The notes beneath the pieces were generated by a model. That model was not told where the DNA came from. It ran no database searches and was given only the letters and a program-made list of their open reading frames with translations. A stretch of 64,000 bases of DNA from assembly GCA_017501345.1 (NCBI GenBank), contig JAFVXC010000014.1, positions 45,975 to 109,974 on the forward strand. Direction: 5' to 3'. Numbering within the stretch: position 1 is the stretch's first letter; every line of letters begins with the position of its first letter. Shown here one piece after another: positions 53,152 through 61,635 of this stretch. The translations under genes and the position numbers were made by a program. This DNA comes from Clostridia bacterium. GTDB lineage: Bacteria; Bacillota_A; Clostridia; Oscillospirales; CAG-272.

Positions 53152-54261
53152 ATGAAGCATTCCGCCTCTACGCTCCGTCAAATAGTTTTGTCCGTCCTCA
53201 CGGTTTTCCTACTCGTTTTTTCTGCCGTATCGGCCTATACCCTGTGTACCCCCGAGCAGGATGAACGTGTGCCGCTCACATCTTCGCAGAGCTCCGAGCT
53301 TTCAGGGGATCGACGCGGCGACGCCTCCGAGGTCTCTGCCACAGCACGGCGAAGAGGCGTCGAGAACATTCTCATTTGCGGCAAGGATCGTGCATCGGGA
53401 CTGTGTGACGTCATCATTGTCGCTCGTCTCGATACCTCAAATCACTCGGCATCCCTCGTGCAGATCCCCCGCGATACCTACGCCGCCTATACCGAAAAGG
53501 ATTATCGTAAGCTGAACGGAGCACCAATGTCGCTCGGTGGCGTTCGGGGACTTGCGGACTTTCTGTCAAGGACCCTCGGCGTCCCGATCGATCACTACGC
53601 ACTCGTCGATCTTGACTGCATCGGAGACACCGTAGATGCCATCGGAGGCGTAACGCTGACCGTCCCGACCGATATGGATTACGAGGACAAATCGCAGGAC
53701 CTCTCGATCCACTTGAAGGCAGGAAAGCAAACGCTCGACGGCGACCTCGCGGAGCAGTTCCTTCGCTTCCGCTCGGGCTACGCCTCTGCCGATCTCGGCA
53801 GGCTTGACGCGCAAAAGCTTTTCCTCTCGGCTTTTCTTTCAGAGGTCAAGGAAAATTGTACCCTCCCGACGATCATTCGGATCGTCCGCACCCTCTACGG
53901 ACGGGTAGAGACCGACCTCACCCTCGGTGACTGCATCCGTCTCGCCTCCGTAGGAATGAAGCTTTCTCCCGAACGACTGACGATGGAGACTCTGCCCGGT
54001 GAAGCCGCACGCACGAACGGCGACAGCGGCGCGTGGTATTATATTTTGCACCGTGACGCGGCATTCGATACGGTAAACCGCCTGCTGAATCTATCAGAGT
54101 CACCCCTCTCCCCCGCCCGCTTTGATCTGGAAGGGCGATTCACAAGCGAAGCGTATCCGCATTTTGACGCGATCTATCACGGAGAGCACCGCTCGGGGGA
54201 TCGGTCCTCCCCCCAAAAAGACGAACACTACGGCGCGTCTCCCCTTCCCAAGGGATCCTGA
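53152..54261 (+). CDS. LytR-CpsA-Psr family cell wall ligase
   Basis: LCP proteins attach wall teichoic acid or other glycopolymers to peptidoglycan at the outer face of the membrane. The 369 residues have an N-terminal anchor (about 9-29). The LCP domain shows ILICGKDRASGLCDVIIVARLDTSNH, LVQIPRDTY with the conserved Arg and Asp, NGAPMSLGGVRGL and GGVTLTV, then LRFRSGYASADLGRLDAQ. The C-terminal 70 residues are loosely conserved and basic. It sits between yqeK and rsfS, its usual place in Clostridia. Confidence 0.93.
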   Translation: MKHSASTLRQIVLSVLTVFLLVFSAVSAYTLCTPEQDERVPLTSSQSSELSGDRRGDASEVSATARRRGVENILICGKDRASGLCDVIIVARLDTSNHSASLVQIPRDTYAAYTEKDYRKLNGAPMSLGGVRGLADFLSRTLGVPIDHYALVDLDCIGDTVDAIGGVTLTVPTDMDYEDKSQDLSIHLKAGKQTLDGDLAEQFLRFRSGYASADLGRLDAQKLFLSAFLSEVKENCTLPTIIRIVRTLYGRVETDLTLGDCIRLASVGMKLSPERLTMETLPGEAARTNGDSGAWYYILHRDAAFDTVNRLLNLSESPLSPARFDLEGRFTSEAYPHFDAIYHGEHRSGDRSSPQKDEHYGASPLPKGS

Positions 54262-54308
54262 CCGCCGAAGCTGATCACCACACATATTATCTCGAAAGGA
54301 CGACTCAT

Positions 54309-54731
54309 ATGGAACAGTCTACAAAAAAGTACCCTACCCTTCTCCCGAAGGAGCCCGTTTCGGAGCCTATGGAAACGATCGACCCAAACGAGCTGAAGGA
54401 CGCAGAGCCCGAAGTCCTCGCAAGGGCTGCAGAAGGCTTTCTGGACGCCAAAAAGGGCTTTGGCATCACTGTACTCGACGTAGCGGAAAAGACCTCTCTC
54501 ACGTCTTATTTTGTCATCTGCACGGCAACCTCCTCGACCCACGCAAAGGCACTCGGCGACGAGCTTGATTTCCAGACCTCAAGAAGAGGTATGCCTCCCA
54601 TTCACACCGAAGGCCGCGCGGGCGGTGCGTGGGTGCTTCTCGATTACGGCCCTGTGATCGTACACATCTTCACCCGCGAAGCGCGCGATTTTTACCGTGT
54701 TGAGCGCCTCTATGAGGGTAGTGAAGGATAA
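54309..54731 (+). CDS. rsfS: Ribosomal silencing factor RsfS
   Basis: RsfS binds L14 of the 50S subunit and blocks subunit joining in starvation. The 140-residue protein has an extra N-terminal 35 residues, then the core: AAEGFLDAKKGFGITVLDV, the hallmark TSYFVICTATSSTHAKAL, and GGAWVLLDYGPVIVHIF near the end. AAAGGA lies eight bases before the ATG. A terminator follows the stop. Confidence 0.95.
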   Translation: MEQSTKKYPTLLPKEPVSEPMETIDPNELKDAEPEVLARAAEGFLDAKKGFGITVLDVAEKTSLTSYFVICTATSSTHAKALGDELDFQTSRRGMPPIHTEGRAGGAWVLLDYGPVIVHIFTREARDFYRVERLYEGSEG

Positions 54732-54746
54732 ACCCCTTCAGTCTTT

Positions 54747-54796
54747 GAAGAGAGAAAGCAGGGATTTTGCCTCTCTCTTCACTTTTCTTCACTTTT
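54747..54796 (+). terminator. Terminator after rsfS
   Basis: GAAGAGAGA pairs with TCTCTCTTC over nine bases, followed by a T-rich stretch. It ends the long smc-rsfS operon just before the tRNA promoter. Confidence 0.82.
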
Positions 54797-54809
54797 TTCA
54801 AAAAAGCCC

Positions 54810-54838
54810 TTGACAAATCGGCTTTTTTGCGCTATAAT
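54810..54838 (+). promoter_or_regulatory. Consensus sigma-A promoter of the tRNA-Thr gene
   Basis: TTGACA (54810-54815) and TATAAT (54833-54838) are perfect and 17 bases apart. The tRNA gene begins 35 bases later. Confidence 0.93.
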
Positions 54839-54872
54839 AGTCAAGGTTCTGCTGAAAGAACCGTAACAATAA

Positions 54873-54944
54873 GCTGGTGTAGCACAGGGGTAGTGCAGCT
54901 GATTCGTAATCAGCAGGTCGTGAGTTCGAATCTCACCACCAGCT
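54873..54944 (+). tRNA. tRNA-Thr (anticodon CGT)
   Basis: A complete cloverleaf. The acceptor stem pairs GCTGGTG with CACCAGC. The anticodon stem pairs GCTGA with TCAGC around the loop TTCGTAA, giving anticodon CGT, which reads ACG threonine codons. The T stem pairs GTGAG with CTCAC around TTCGAAT. No CCA is encoded; the discriminator base appears to be T. It has its own consensus promoter and a terminator, so it is a single-gene unit. Confidence 0.96.
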
Positions 54945-54957
54945 TTTTTGTTTTACC

Positions 54958-55000
54958 AAAGCAGGAGCTACGCCATCATTGGTGCAGCTCCTGCTTTTTT
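54958..55000 (+). terminator. Terminator after tRNA-Thr
   Basis: AAAGCAGGAGCT pairs with AGCTCCTGCTTT over 12 bases, followed by a T-run. It lies 14 bases past the tRNA. Confidence 0.93.
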
Positions 55001-55039
55001 CGGTGCAAAAAATTCCCTGTTAAAACTTTTCGAAAACCA

Positions 55040-55068
55040 TTGACAAGACGGCGGAAATACGATACAAT
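55040..55068 (+). promoter_or_regulatory. Promoter of the DUF1292 gene
   Basis: TTGACA (55040-55045) and TACAAT (55063-55068) are 17 bases apart; only one base of twelve departs from the consensus. The start codon is about 50 bases downstream. Confidence 0.88.
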
Positions 55069-55116
55069 AATAGTAGGAACCAACATTAAGTAAAAAGAGA
55101 AAGGCTCTACGAAACT

Positions 55117-55431
55117 ATGGATAATGCAACCTTCGAAAGCGAATACTATACCTTGACCGACGAGGACGGAAACGAGCTCGAATTCGAGGTCATCGGCAAA
55201 TGCGAATATAAGGGTACCGAATACTTTGCAATGATCCCCTCTGACGTCGACGCTGACGCAACCGAGTGCGAATACGTCATTCTGAAAAAGATCATCGACA
55301 ACGGCGAGGATATGCTCGTCACCCTCGACGACGACAATGAGTTCGACGACGTCGCGGATATCTTCGACGATATGTTCATCTCCGATCTCGATTACGACCT
55401 GAATCCTCCTACGGAAAAGGGCAAGAAATAA
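55117..55431 (+). CDS. DUF1292 (YrzB) family acidic protein
   Basis: A 104-residue, very acidic protein. YTLTDEDGNELEFEVIGKCEYKGTEYFAMIP is the typical DUF1292 opening, and EYVILKKI with an acidic tail follows. The function is not known; in many Clostridia it lies near alaS, ruvX and fur. Here it stands alone between a tRNA gene and a structured RNA. AGAGAAAGG lies eight bases before the ATG. Confidence 0.9.
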   Translation: MDNATFESEYYTLTDEDGNELEFEVIGKCEYKGTEYFAMIPSDVDADATECEYVILKKIIDNGEDMLVTLDDDNEFDDVADIFDDMFISDLDYDLNPPTEKGKK

Positions 55432-55463
55432 TCACCGCACTGCGAAAGCGCAGTACGCAAAAA

Positions 55464-55691
55464 GTCCACATCCTGCCGGGTGCGTGATAACTGATTTTAG
55501 AACCTACAGTTAGAAAAAGGATCCCGAAATAATGAGATTCTGTTTTGGTTTGCAGACCTCCCGTATACTCCCGCATCGGTGACTTGTCCCGACCGGAGTA
55601 GCACGGACGTTGGGAGCAGTAAAGAAACGGATAGGGAACCGCCCTCGTTTAGCGGGTTTTCTCATCATCGGTTACACGGCCAGGTGGGGCA
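55464..55691 (+). ncRNA. ssrS: Probable 6S RNA (SsrS)
   Basis: About 228 bases fold into a long rod. The 5' CCACATCCTGCCGGGTG pairs with the 3' CACGGCCAGGTGGGG as a closing stem with some mismatches. CTCCC...GGGAG encloses ACTCC/GGAGT and a TCGG/CCGA tip (about 55557-55614). Stretches such as AGAACCTACAG, GGTTTGCAGACCTCCCGTATA and GACGTTGGGAGCAG agree with my memory of clostridial 6S RNAs, and the rod with an internal bubble fits. 6S RNA binds sigma-A polymerase and mimics an open promoter. No separate promoter was found, so it may come from the DUF1292 transcript. Other classes (RNase P, tmRNA, SRP) do not fit. Confidence 0.6.
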
Positions 55692-55703
55692 TCCATACAG
55701 AAC

Positions 55704-55746
55704 GAAAAGGGAGAGTCATCCGAATGGATACGGCTCTCCCCTTTTC
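55704..55746 (+). terminator. Terminator of the 6S-like RNA
   Basis: AAAAGGGAGAG pairs with CTCTCCCCTTTT with one bulge, with an inner ATCC/GGAT helix, and ends in a T-run. Confidence 0.85.
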
Positions 55747-55780
55747 TATGTCGACTTCTCTTTACCAAAGTCGGATCCGC

Positions 55781-55809
55781 TTGACAAAGCGTCGGGCCGA
55801 TGCTATAAT
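55781..55809 (+). promoter_or_regulatory. Consensus sigma-A promoter of the D-aminoacylase gene
   Basis: TTGACA (55781-55786) and TATAAT (55804-55809) are perfect and 17 bases apart. The start codon at 55877 is about 60 bases downstream, which also rules out longer readings of that gene. Confidence 0.93.
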
Positions 55810-55876
55810 GAATAGGATGAGACATCGTCAATATATTCTCGACACACCGACACGGTGTCTGAAAAACGAGGTGCTT

Positions 55877-57385
55877 ATGTACGATCTGATTATCAAAAAT
55901 GCAACGATCATTGATGGCACGGGAGCAGCCCCCTACACGGGCGACGTCGCCGTAAAGGACGGAAAAATTGCCGCCATCGGTGAAGATCTCGAGGGAGCGG
56001 ATAAGCTGATCGACGCTACGGGCCTCACCGTCACACCCGGATTTATCGATTCACACAGCCATTCCGACCGTATGCTGAAGGCCTTCCCGAATCAGCGCGA
56101 AAAAATAGAGCAAGGGATCACACTTTCCATTACTGGACAGTGCGGCTTTTCCCAAGCGCCCAAGGTAAAGGACGGCGTTCTGAACAAGATGAGTGATTTC
56201 GTCACGGACGTAAAGGATCGGCCGATCGGCTCGAGCGCCGCGCTCCTGATCGGTCATAACACGCTTCGCACCGCCGTAATGGGTAAGGTGAACCGCCCCT
56301 GTACCCCCGAGGAGCTCCAAAGGATGGAGGAGCTTGTACAGGAGGCAATGGATGCAGGTGCCATCGGCTTGTCCTTCGGGCTCTTTTACGTCCCCGGCTG
56401 CTACGCCCCCACCGACGAAGCGATCGCACTTGCGAAGGTCGTGGCGAGAAACAACGGCGTGATCGCGGCACACATCCGTTGCGAGGATGATAACGTCATC
56501 GAATCGGTCAAAGAATTTATCAACATCAGCGTGAGCTCGGGGTGCCGCGCCGTGTTCTCCCATCACAAGGCACACGGCTTTTCGAATTTCGGCAAGACAA
56601 AGGAGACGCTTGCCCTGATCAACGAGGCAAATGAGAACGGAGCAGATCTTTATCTTGACGCTTATCCCTACATCGCCTCCCATACGACTATGCTTGCAAG
56701 ATTTGTCCCGAAGGCATTCCATCCCGAGGGAACGACCAACGCGCTCAGCCTGCTTGATGATCCCGCCATCGTAGCAGATATCAAAAGGTGGGCAGAGCAA
56801 TGGAACAACGATCTTAGCTGGACACTCGTCACAAAATGCTCCGAGCATCCCGAATACGAGGGGATGAACGTGAACGAGATCGCTGCTCTGCGCGGCGATA
56901 CCGACCGAATGGATACCGTTTTCTCGATCATTCGCGAAACCAAGGGCGGGGCGGGAGCTTGCTTCTTCCTGATGTGCGAGGAGGATGTCGAAAACGTATT
57001 GAAGCATCCGCGCACAATGATCGGAACCGACTCCGCAGTCGCAGGCAAATCACGCAAATATCACCCGCGTCTCCGCGCCACCTTCCCTCGCGTGCTCGCT
57101 CGTTACGTTCGTGAGCGCGGTATCGTTCCGCTTCCCGAAATGATCCGCAGAATGACCTCTCTCCCCGCCGACGTTTATCGGCTCCCCGAAAAGGGCAGAC
57201 TCCTCGTTGGCAAGGACGCAGATCTTTGCATCTTCGACGCCGATGAGATCGCGGACGTTGCGGATTTCGTGCACTGTGAGCGCAAAAACAAGGGCCTCTG
57301 TTACGTCATCGTCGACGGTGAGATCGTAGTCGAAAACAACGAATTCAACGGCATTCGCCGCGGAAAGATCTATCTTCGCGGATAA
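55877..57385 (+). CDS. N-acyl-D-amino-acid deacylase family amidohydrolase
   Basis: Metal-dependent amidohydrolase of the D-aminoacylase / dihydroorotase-like family, 502 residues. The start MYDLIIKNATIIDGTG was set because GAGGTG lies upstream and the promoter excludes earlier starts. Metal-site motifs are present: GFIDSHSHSD near 56-65 (HxH), GQCGFSQAP with the Cys that marks D-aminoacylases, IAAHIRCED, FSHHKAHG and IGTDSAV. Such enzymes hydrolyse N-acyl-D-amino acids or related dipeptides; the substrate is not known. It is a single-gene unit. Confidence 0.9.
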   Translation: MYDLIIKNATIIDGTGAAPYTGDVAVKDGKIAAIGEDLEGADKLIDATGLTVTPGFIDSHSHSDRMLKAFPNQREKIEQGITLSITGQCGFSQAPKVKDGVLNKMSDFVTDVKDRPIGSSAALLIGHNTLRTAVMGKVNRPCTPEELQRMEELVQEAMDAGAIGLSFGLFYVPGCYAPTDEAIALAKVVARNNGVIAAHIRCEDDNVIESVKEFINISVSSGCRAVFSHHKAHGFSNFGKTKETLALINEANENGADLYLDAYPYIASHTTMLARFVPKAFHPEGTTNALSLLDDPAIVADIKRWAEQWNNDLSWTLVTKCSEHPEYEGMNVNEIAALRGDTDRMDTVFSIIRETKGGAGACFFLMCEEDVENVLKHPRTMIGTDSAVAGKSRKYHPRLRATFPRVLARYVRERGIVPLPEMIRRMTSLPADVYRLPEKGRLLVGKDADLCIFDADEIADVADFVHCERKNKGLCYVIVDGEIVVENNEFNGIRRGKIYLRG

Positions 57386-57502
57386 CGTGCACGCCGATAG
57401 CGTTATATAGCAAACGAGGTGAGCCCGCGCCTTACGGCGGGGCCAAGGTCATTAAGTTAATTTAATGGCATTGGTCTATTGAGGGCTTCCCTGCGGACAA
57501 AC

Positions 57503-57628
57503 AAAAAGCGCACGGATACCCTATCTCTACGGAATCCGTGCGCTTGACTTCTGATTGTTTCGTTCTGTTTGCCGTAAGGCTGAAAGTCGTACGCGGAACC
57601 TTCCGTTCGGGCGAGGCTTTCTCTTTAC
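57503..57628 (-). ncRNA. Small structured RNA of unknown class
   Basis: A near-consensus promoter on the reverse strand is followed by about 125 bases ending in a terminator. The 5' GCCGTAA pairs with TTACGGC to close a domain that holds AAAG/CTTT and a CGGAA/TTCCG hairpin. A single-stranded A-rich linker leads to the terminator: AAGCGCACGGAT pairs perfectly with ATCCGTGCGCTT and is followed by TTTTT. There is no coding frame or ribosome binding site. Its first bases nearly repeat those of the leader at 63583. I do not recognise the class. Confidence 0.65.
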
Positions 57629-57634
57629 GGCTCT

Positions 57635-57663
57635 ATTTTACCATATTTTCCCACGTTTGTCAA
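57635..57663 (-). promoter_or_regulatory. Promoter of the small RNA at 57.5 kb
   Basis: On the reverse strand TTGACA (57658-57663) and TAAAAT (57635-57640) are 17 bases apart. The spacer end, -10 box and first transcribed bases (AATATGGTAAAATAGAGCC) match those at 63571 with one change. Confidence 0.82.
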
Positions 57664-57693
57664 GAAGGACACTCAAATACTACGGTATCTTAC

Positions 57694-57737
57694 AAAAGGC
57701 AGTACCTCTCCCTTTGTCCCGGGTGAAGGCACTGCCT
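57694..57737 (-). terminator. Terminator after rny
   Basis: On the reverse strand AGGCAGTGCCT pairs with AGGTACTGCCT with one mismatch, followed by TTTTG. It lies about 200 bases after the rny stop, so rny has a long 3' untranslated region. No gene was found between rny and the small RNA. Confidence 0.75.
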
Positions 57738-57938
57738 CTCTCTCTCTTTGGTTATCTTTTCAAGCTTGATCTATACGAGCTGACCGATATTCGATCAGGC
57801 ATATCTTCTACTGAATTTTATGTAAAAATCTATACACACCCGCAAGGGCTCATTTGAAAAACAGAATAACCTCTTGTATCCAATGCCGAAGCATCGAAGA
57901 TTTTGGGAAGCTCTTTCAGAGAACCGTTTTTCGGAAGC

Positions 57939-59483
57939 TTACTTTGCGTAATCCACCGCGCGGCTTTCGCGAATGACGTGGATCTTGATCTGTCCCGGAT
58001 ACTTCATCTCCGACTTGATCTTCGATGCCATATCGCGTGCGATGATCTGCATTCCGTCGTCGTTGACATCCTCGGGCTTCACAAGCACGCGAAGCTCTCT
58101 GCCCGCCTGGATCGCATACGCCTTTTCGACACCCGTAAATCCGAGTGCGATCTCCTCGAGCTTTTCAAGACGCTTGATGTAATTTTCCATATCCTCACGA
58201 CGTGCACCGGGTCTTGCCGCAGAAATTGCGTCAGCCGCCTGCACGAGCACTGCGATGATCGTCTTTGCCTCGACGTCTCCGTGATGTGCCTCGATCGCGT
58301 GAATGACATCCTTGTTTTCCTTGTACTTCTTAACGGCGTTGACACCGATCTCAACGTGTGAGCCCTCAACGTCGTGGGGGAATGCCTTGCCGATGTCGTG
58401 CAGAAGTCCCGCACGTCTTGCAAGCGTACTGTCTACTCCGAGCTCGTCTGCCATCATACCTGCAAGGAACGCAACCTCGATCGAATGCTGAAGCACGTTC
58501 TGACCGTAGCTGGTACGGTAACGAAGTCTGCCGAGCAGACGGATCAAATCGGGATGGATGCCGCGTACACCGACCTCAAAGACAGCCTTTTCGCCTGCCT
58601 GCTTGATCGAGGTATCGACCTCCTTCTGTGCCTTCTCAACCATCTCCTCGATGCGAGCGGGATGGATGCGTCCGTCAGCGATCAGTCTTTCAAGCGCAAG
58701 CCTTGCAACCTCTCTGCGGACCGGATCAAAGCCCGAAAGCGTAATTGCCTCGGGAGTATCGTCAATGATGAGCTCTACGCCCGTGAGCGTTTCGAGCTTC
58801 TGAATGTTGCGCCCCTCGCGTCCGATGATGCGCCCCTTCATATCATCACTCGGGATCTGAACGACCGAAATGGTCGCCTCCGAAACGTGATCTGCAGCAT
58901 AGCGCTGGATCGCAAGCGAGAGAATGTTCTTGGCCTTGGTATCCGCCTCGTCCTTGAACTGCTCCTCAAGCTCGGAAAGTCTCTGCGCGATCTCGTGTCT
59001 CGCGTCGATCTCAACTCTGCTGATCAGCTCGTCCTTTGCCTCCGCAGCAGTATAGCCGGAGATTCTCTCGAGCTTCTCAAGATGCTGCTTCAGCACCTCG
59101 CTGACCTCTTCGCGTACGGCGTCGCACTCCTTCATCTTTCGATCAAGCTGCTCACTCTTACGCTCCATCGACTCGGACTTTTTATCCAGAGCCTCTTCCT
59201 TTTGCGTGATTCTGCGTTCCTGGCGGCTGACCTCGCTTCTGCGCTCCTTCAGCTCGCGCTCTGCCTCGTTGCGCTGACGAAGGATCTCTTCCTTCGCGCT
59301 GAGGACTGCTTCTTTTCTCAGGGTCTCCGCCGACTTCACGGCTTCTTCCCGAACACGCTTGGCTTCCTGCTCTGCAGATCCGATCTTATTCTCGCCGATA
59401 TACTTGCGGATCAAAATACCGATGACGATACCGATGGCAACCGCGAGAACTCCAATCAGAGCCGCGGCCCAAATAGGAATCAT
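57939..59483 (-). CDS. rny: Ribonuclease Y
   Basis: Membrane-anchored endoribonuclease that starts mRNA decay in Firmicutes. The 514 residues have one N-terminal helix (about 5-27), a coiled coil (about 30-190), a KH domain with [22 protein letters not shown], and an HD domain with [10 protein letters not shown] and GLLHDIGKA (His-Asp metal site). The ending is the conserved [19 protein letters not shown]. All catalytic motifs are intact. It has its own promoter and is not next to its usual partners cinA/recA. Confidence 0.97.
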   Translation of the reverse strand: MIPIWAAALIGVLAVAIGIVIGILIRKYIGENKIGSAEQEAKRVREEAVKSAETLRKEAVLSAKEEILRQRNEAERELKERRSEVSRQERRITQKEEALDKKSESMERKSEQLDRKMKECDAVREEVSEVLKQHLEKLERISGYTAAEAKDELISRVEIDARHEIAQRLSELEEQFKDEADTKAKNILSLAIQRYAADHVSEATISVVQIPSDDMKGRIIGREGRNIQKLETLTGVELIIDDTPEAITLSGFDPVRREVARLALERLIADGRIHPARIEEMVEKAQKEVDTSIKQAGEKAVFEVGVRGIHPDLIRLLGRLRYRTSYGQNVLQHSIEVAFLAGMMADELGVDSTLARRAGLLHDIGKAFPHDVEGSHVEIGVNAVKKYKENKDVIHAIEAHHGDVEAKTIIAVLVQAADAISAARPGARREDMENYIKRLEKLEEIALGFTGVEKAYAIQAGRELRVLVKPEDVNDDGMQIIARDMASKIKSEMKYPGQIKIHVIRESRAVDYAK

Positions 59484-59583
59484 ATAGCACCTCCTAATTT
59501 TTTACTTGTTTTATGCTTTTTTTCACAAAAATTTATTTTATCTTGCTTCATACAAACAATGAGGCATCATAAAACACAATACT

Positions 59584-59612
59584 ATTTTATCCGAAATTTG
59601 TAATTTTGTCAA
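59584..59612 (-). promoter_or_regulatory. Promoter of rny
   Basis: On the reverse strand TTGACA (59607-59612) and TAAAAT (59584-59589) are 17 bases apart, about 100 bases before the rny start. The 286-base gap to the AraC-type gene holds this promoter and a small AGCCG/CGGCT hairpin at 59713-59727; no gene was seen. Confidence 0.83.
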
Positions 59613-59769
59613 GTAGCAGAGGCTTGTAATTCAGAAAATTTTTCCAAAATAATCGATTTTTTCATAAAAAAGCTCTTTTTTTCTTCAAAGTCCATCCCCG
59701 CGAAGCCTTCTGAGCCGGAATTCGGCTGTCAAACGCTTTGGCACTTTTTCACAAATCCACCTGCTCGGA

Positions 59770-60585
59770 TCACCGCCTGCCTCTGCGGTACTCGTTCGGG
59801 AGCACACCCGTATTCTTTCGGAAGGTCTTCGTAAAGTACGACTGACTTTCAAAGCCGCACGCGCGGGCTACCTCACCGATCCGCATCTGTCCCTCGGATA
59901 ACAGTGCCTTTGCACGCTCGCATCGGATCAGATTGACGTACGCCACGAAGGTGTATCCCGTCACGCGGCGAAACTCCCTCGCAAAATGATACTTGCTCAT
60001 CCCGACGAATTCCGCCATATCATCGAGTGTAAACGCCTCCTCGCTGTGTGCGTGGATCCGACCGAGCGCCTGCTTGATGCAAACGAGTCGGTGTGAATCG
60101 GTCACCTCGGTCTCCTCCTCGCGGCCGTACCTTCTGCACAAAAGTGCCATCATCCGAAGGATGGTTGAGCGGATCATCTGCACGCGGTAGGGCTCATTCT
60201 TGTCCTCCGCATATTCCAGGATAAGACGCTCAAACAGTCCCGAAAGCTCTTCGTCCCGCACAACAGGCTCGAATTCGATCCGCCCCGTGTCGAAATGATT
60301 TGCCAGACAAAAGCCACGGTCGATGATCAAACAATAATACTTCACACCCTCCTCGGTCGATATCGTGTGCAAACAGTTGGTATTCAACACGGCAATCTCC
60401 CCTGCGTGAAGCGACAGACGCGCCTCGTTGCTCATCACCGTCGCGTTTCCCTCCGTGAAATAAAGAAGCTCTACATTCTCGTGCCAGTTTCCCCTGCCCG
60501 CAGGCTTTCGTTTCGTCATATTGGTAAAGTGAAAAATAAACGGAAGCCGCGGATCCTTCATACGGTGATTTTCGTAAATACTCAT
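59770..60585 (-). CDS. AraC family transcriptional regulator
   Basis: A 271-residue regulator. The N-terminal cupin (about 20-140) has NWHENVELLYFTEGNATVM and LHAGEIAVLNTNCLHTI, typical of sugar-sensing AraC proteins. The two helix-turn-helix units are at about 185-215 (FTLDDMAEFVGMSKYHFAREFRRVTG) and 235-262 (IGEVARACGFESQSYFTKTFRKNTG), followed by the usual P-x-E-Y-R-R end. It is divergent from the sugar epimerase operon and lies 165 bases from it, so it probably controls that operon. Confidence 0.94.
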   Translation of the reverse strand: MSIYENHRMKDPRLPFIFHFTNMTKRKPAGRGNWHENVELLYFTEGNATVMSNEARLSLHAGEIAVLNTNCLHTISTEEGVKYYCLIIDRGFCLANHFDTGRIEFEPVVRDEELSGLFERLILEYAEDKNEPYRVQMIRSTILRMMALLCRRYGREEETEVTDSHRLVCIKQALGRIHAHSEEAFTLDDMAEFVGMSKYHFAREFRRVTGYTFVAYVNLIRCERAKALLSEGQMRIGEVARACGFESQSYFTKTFRKNTGVLPNEYRRGRR

Positions 60586-60632
60586 ATTTCCTCCGAAAAC
60601 AGCAATATCGTATCAAAAAAACGCAAAAATTT

Positions 60633-60647
60633 AGGATTGACAATCCT
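60633..60647. promoter_or_regulatory. Palindromic operator overlapping the -35 box of the epimerase operon
   Basis: AGGATTG A CAATCCT is a perfect 15-base palindrome whose centre forms the TTGACA -35 box. A weaker inverted repeat (CCTTAT...ATAAGG) flanks the -10 box. Both lie between the AraC-type gene and the operon. A bound regulator here would block or position polymerase. Confidence 0.6.
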
Positions 60648-60665
60648 TATTTCTTATTATACAAT
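60637..60665 (+). promoter_or_regulatory. Promoter of the epimerase-oxidoreductase-hydrolase operon
   Basis: TTGACA (60637-60642) and TACAAT (60660-60665) are 17 bases apart. The first gene starts 85 bases downstream. Confidence 0.85.
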
Positions 60666-60750
60666 AAAGATAAGGAAAAATCAACCTTTTTTCAAAAACG
60701 ACCGCGCAGTGAAAGAAGCGCGGATCTTAAATCAGAAAGGAAATACGGCT

Positions 60751-61611
60751 ATGTATCAGTTTCCCATCGGTGTAATGCTTGAGTCCTTCCGTCTGCCCGA
60801 GGTCGAAGCGATCGAAAAGGCGGCAGAGATCGGCGCAAAGGGCATCCAGATGTACGCAACCAAGGGCGCACACGCCCCCGAAAATATGACCACGGAGGCA
60901 AGAAGACAGTTGCTCGACGTAATGAAGTCGAACGGCCTCGTTTTCTCAGCACTTTGCGGCGACCTCGGTAAGGGCTTCGGCAATCCCGAGCTCAACCCTG
61001 CCCTGATCGAAAAGTCCAAGCGCATCGTTGAAATGGCGCTTGAACTCGAAACGAACATCATCACGACGCACATCGGTGTCGTTCCGACCGACCCGAGCCA
61101 CCCCCGCTATGCGATCATGCAGGATGCCTGCGGCGAGCTCGCGGAATTCGCAGACAGCGTCGGTGCGCATTTTGCGATCGAGACCGGCCCCGAAACCTCT
61201 GCGGTGCTGAAGGGATTCCTCGACGGACTCCATTCGACGGGTGTCAGCGTCAATCTCGACCCCGCCAACCTCGTAATGGTCACGGGCGATGACCCTGTCA
61301 AGGCGGTACACACGCTGAAGAAATACATCGTTCACACCCACGCAAAGGACGGCATCAAGCTGAAGGAATCGAACCCCGAGGTCGTCTATCACGTCGTTCC
61401 GAAGCCCGAGGATCCGCTCCTCCAGGGTCCCTACTTCAAGGAGGTCGCGCTCGGAACGGGCTCCGTCCCCTTCCCCGCATACCTGAAGGCGCTCGAAGAG
61501 ATCGGCTACAAGGGCTTCCTCACGATCGAGCGTGAATGCGGTGAGGATCGCGTAAAGGATATTGTAACCGCGAAGAATTATCTCACCTCGGTCATCGAGG
61601 CAAACAGCTGA
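60751..61611 (+). CDS. Sugar phosphate isomerase/epimerase (xylose isomerase-like TIM barrel)
   Basis: A 286-residue TIM-barrel protein of the AP-endonuclease-2 / IolE-like family. It opens MYQFPIGVMLESFR and shows the metal-site segments ALELETNIITTHIG, HFAIETGPE, VSVNLDPANLV, YIVHTHAKD and GFLTIEREC, whose Glu, Asp and His usually bind a divalent metal. The start was set at the first ATG after GAAAGG. The exact sugar is not known. It is followed 24 bases later by a Gfo/Idh dehydrogenase, a common pairing in polyol or unusual-sugar catabolism. Confidence 0.9.
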   Translation: MYQFPIGVMLESFRLPEVEAIEKAAEIGAKGIQMYATKGAHAPENMTTEARRQLLDVMKSNGLVFSALCGDLGKGFGNPELNPALIEKSKRIVEMALELETNIITTHIGVVPTDPSHPRYAIMQDACGELAEFADSVGAHFAIETGPETSAVLKGFLDGLHSTGVSVNLDPANLVMVTGDDPVKAVHTLKKYIVHTHAKDGIKLKESNPEVVYHVVPKPEDPLLQGPYFKEVALGTGSVPFPAYLKALEEIGYKGFLTIERECGEDRVKDIVTAKNYLTSVIEANS

Positions 61612-61635
61612 TAAAAGAAAGGCAGGCAAATCATT

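Noticed and set aside
54958..55000. Possible attenuator for the DUF1292 gene
   Set aside because: The hairpin directly follows the tRNA and precedes the DUF1292 promoter, so it is simply the tRNA terminator.
57538..57857. Two overlapping forward frames of 62 and 100 codons downstream of the D-aminoacylase gene
   Set aside because: They lie on the opposite strand of the small RNA and rny terminator, without ribosome binding sites.
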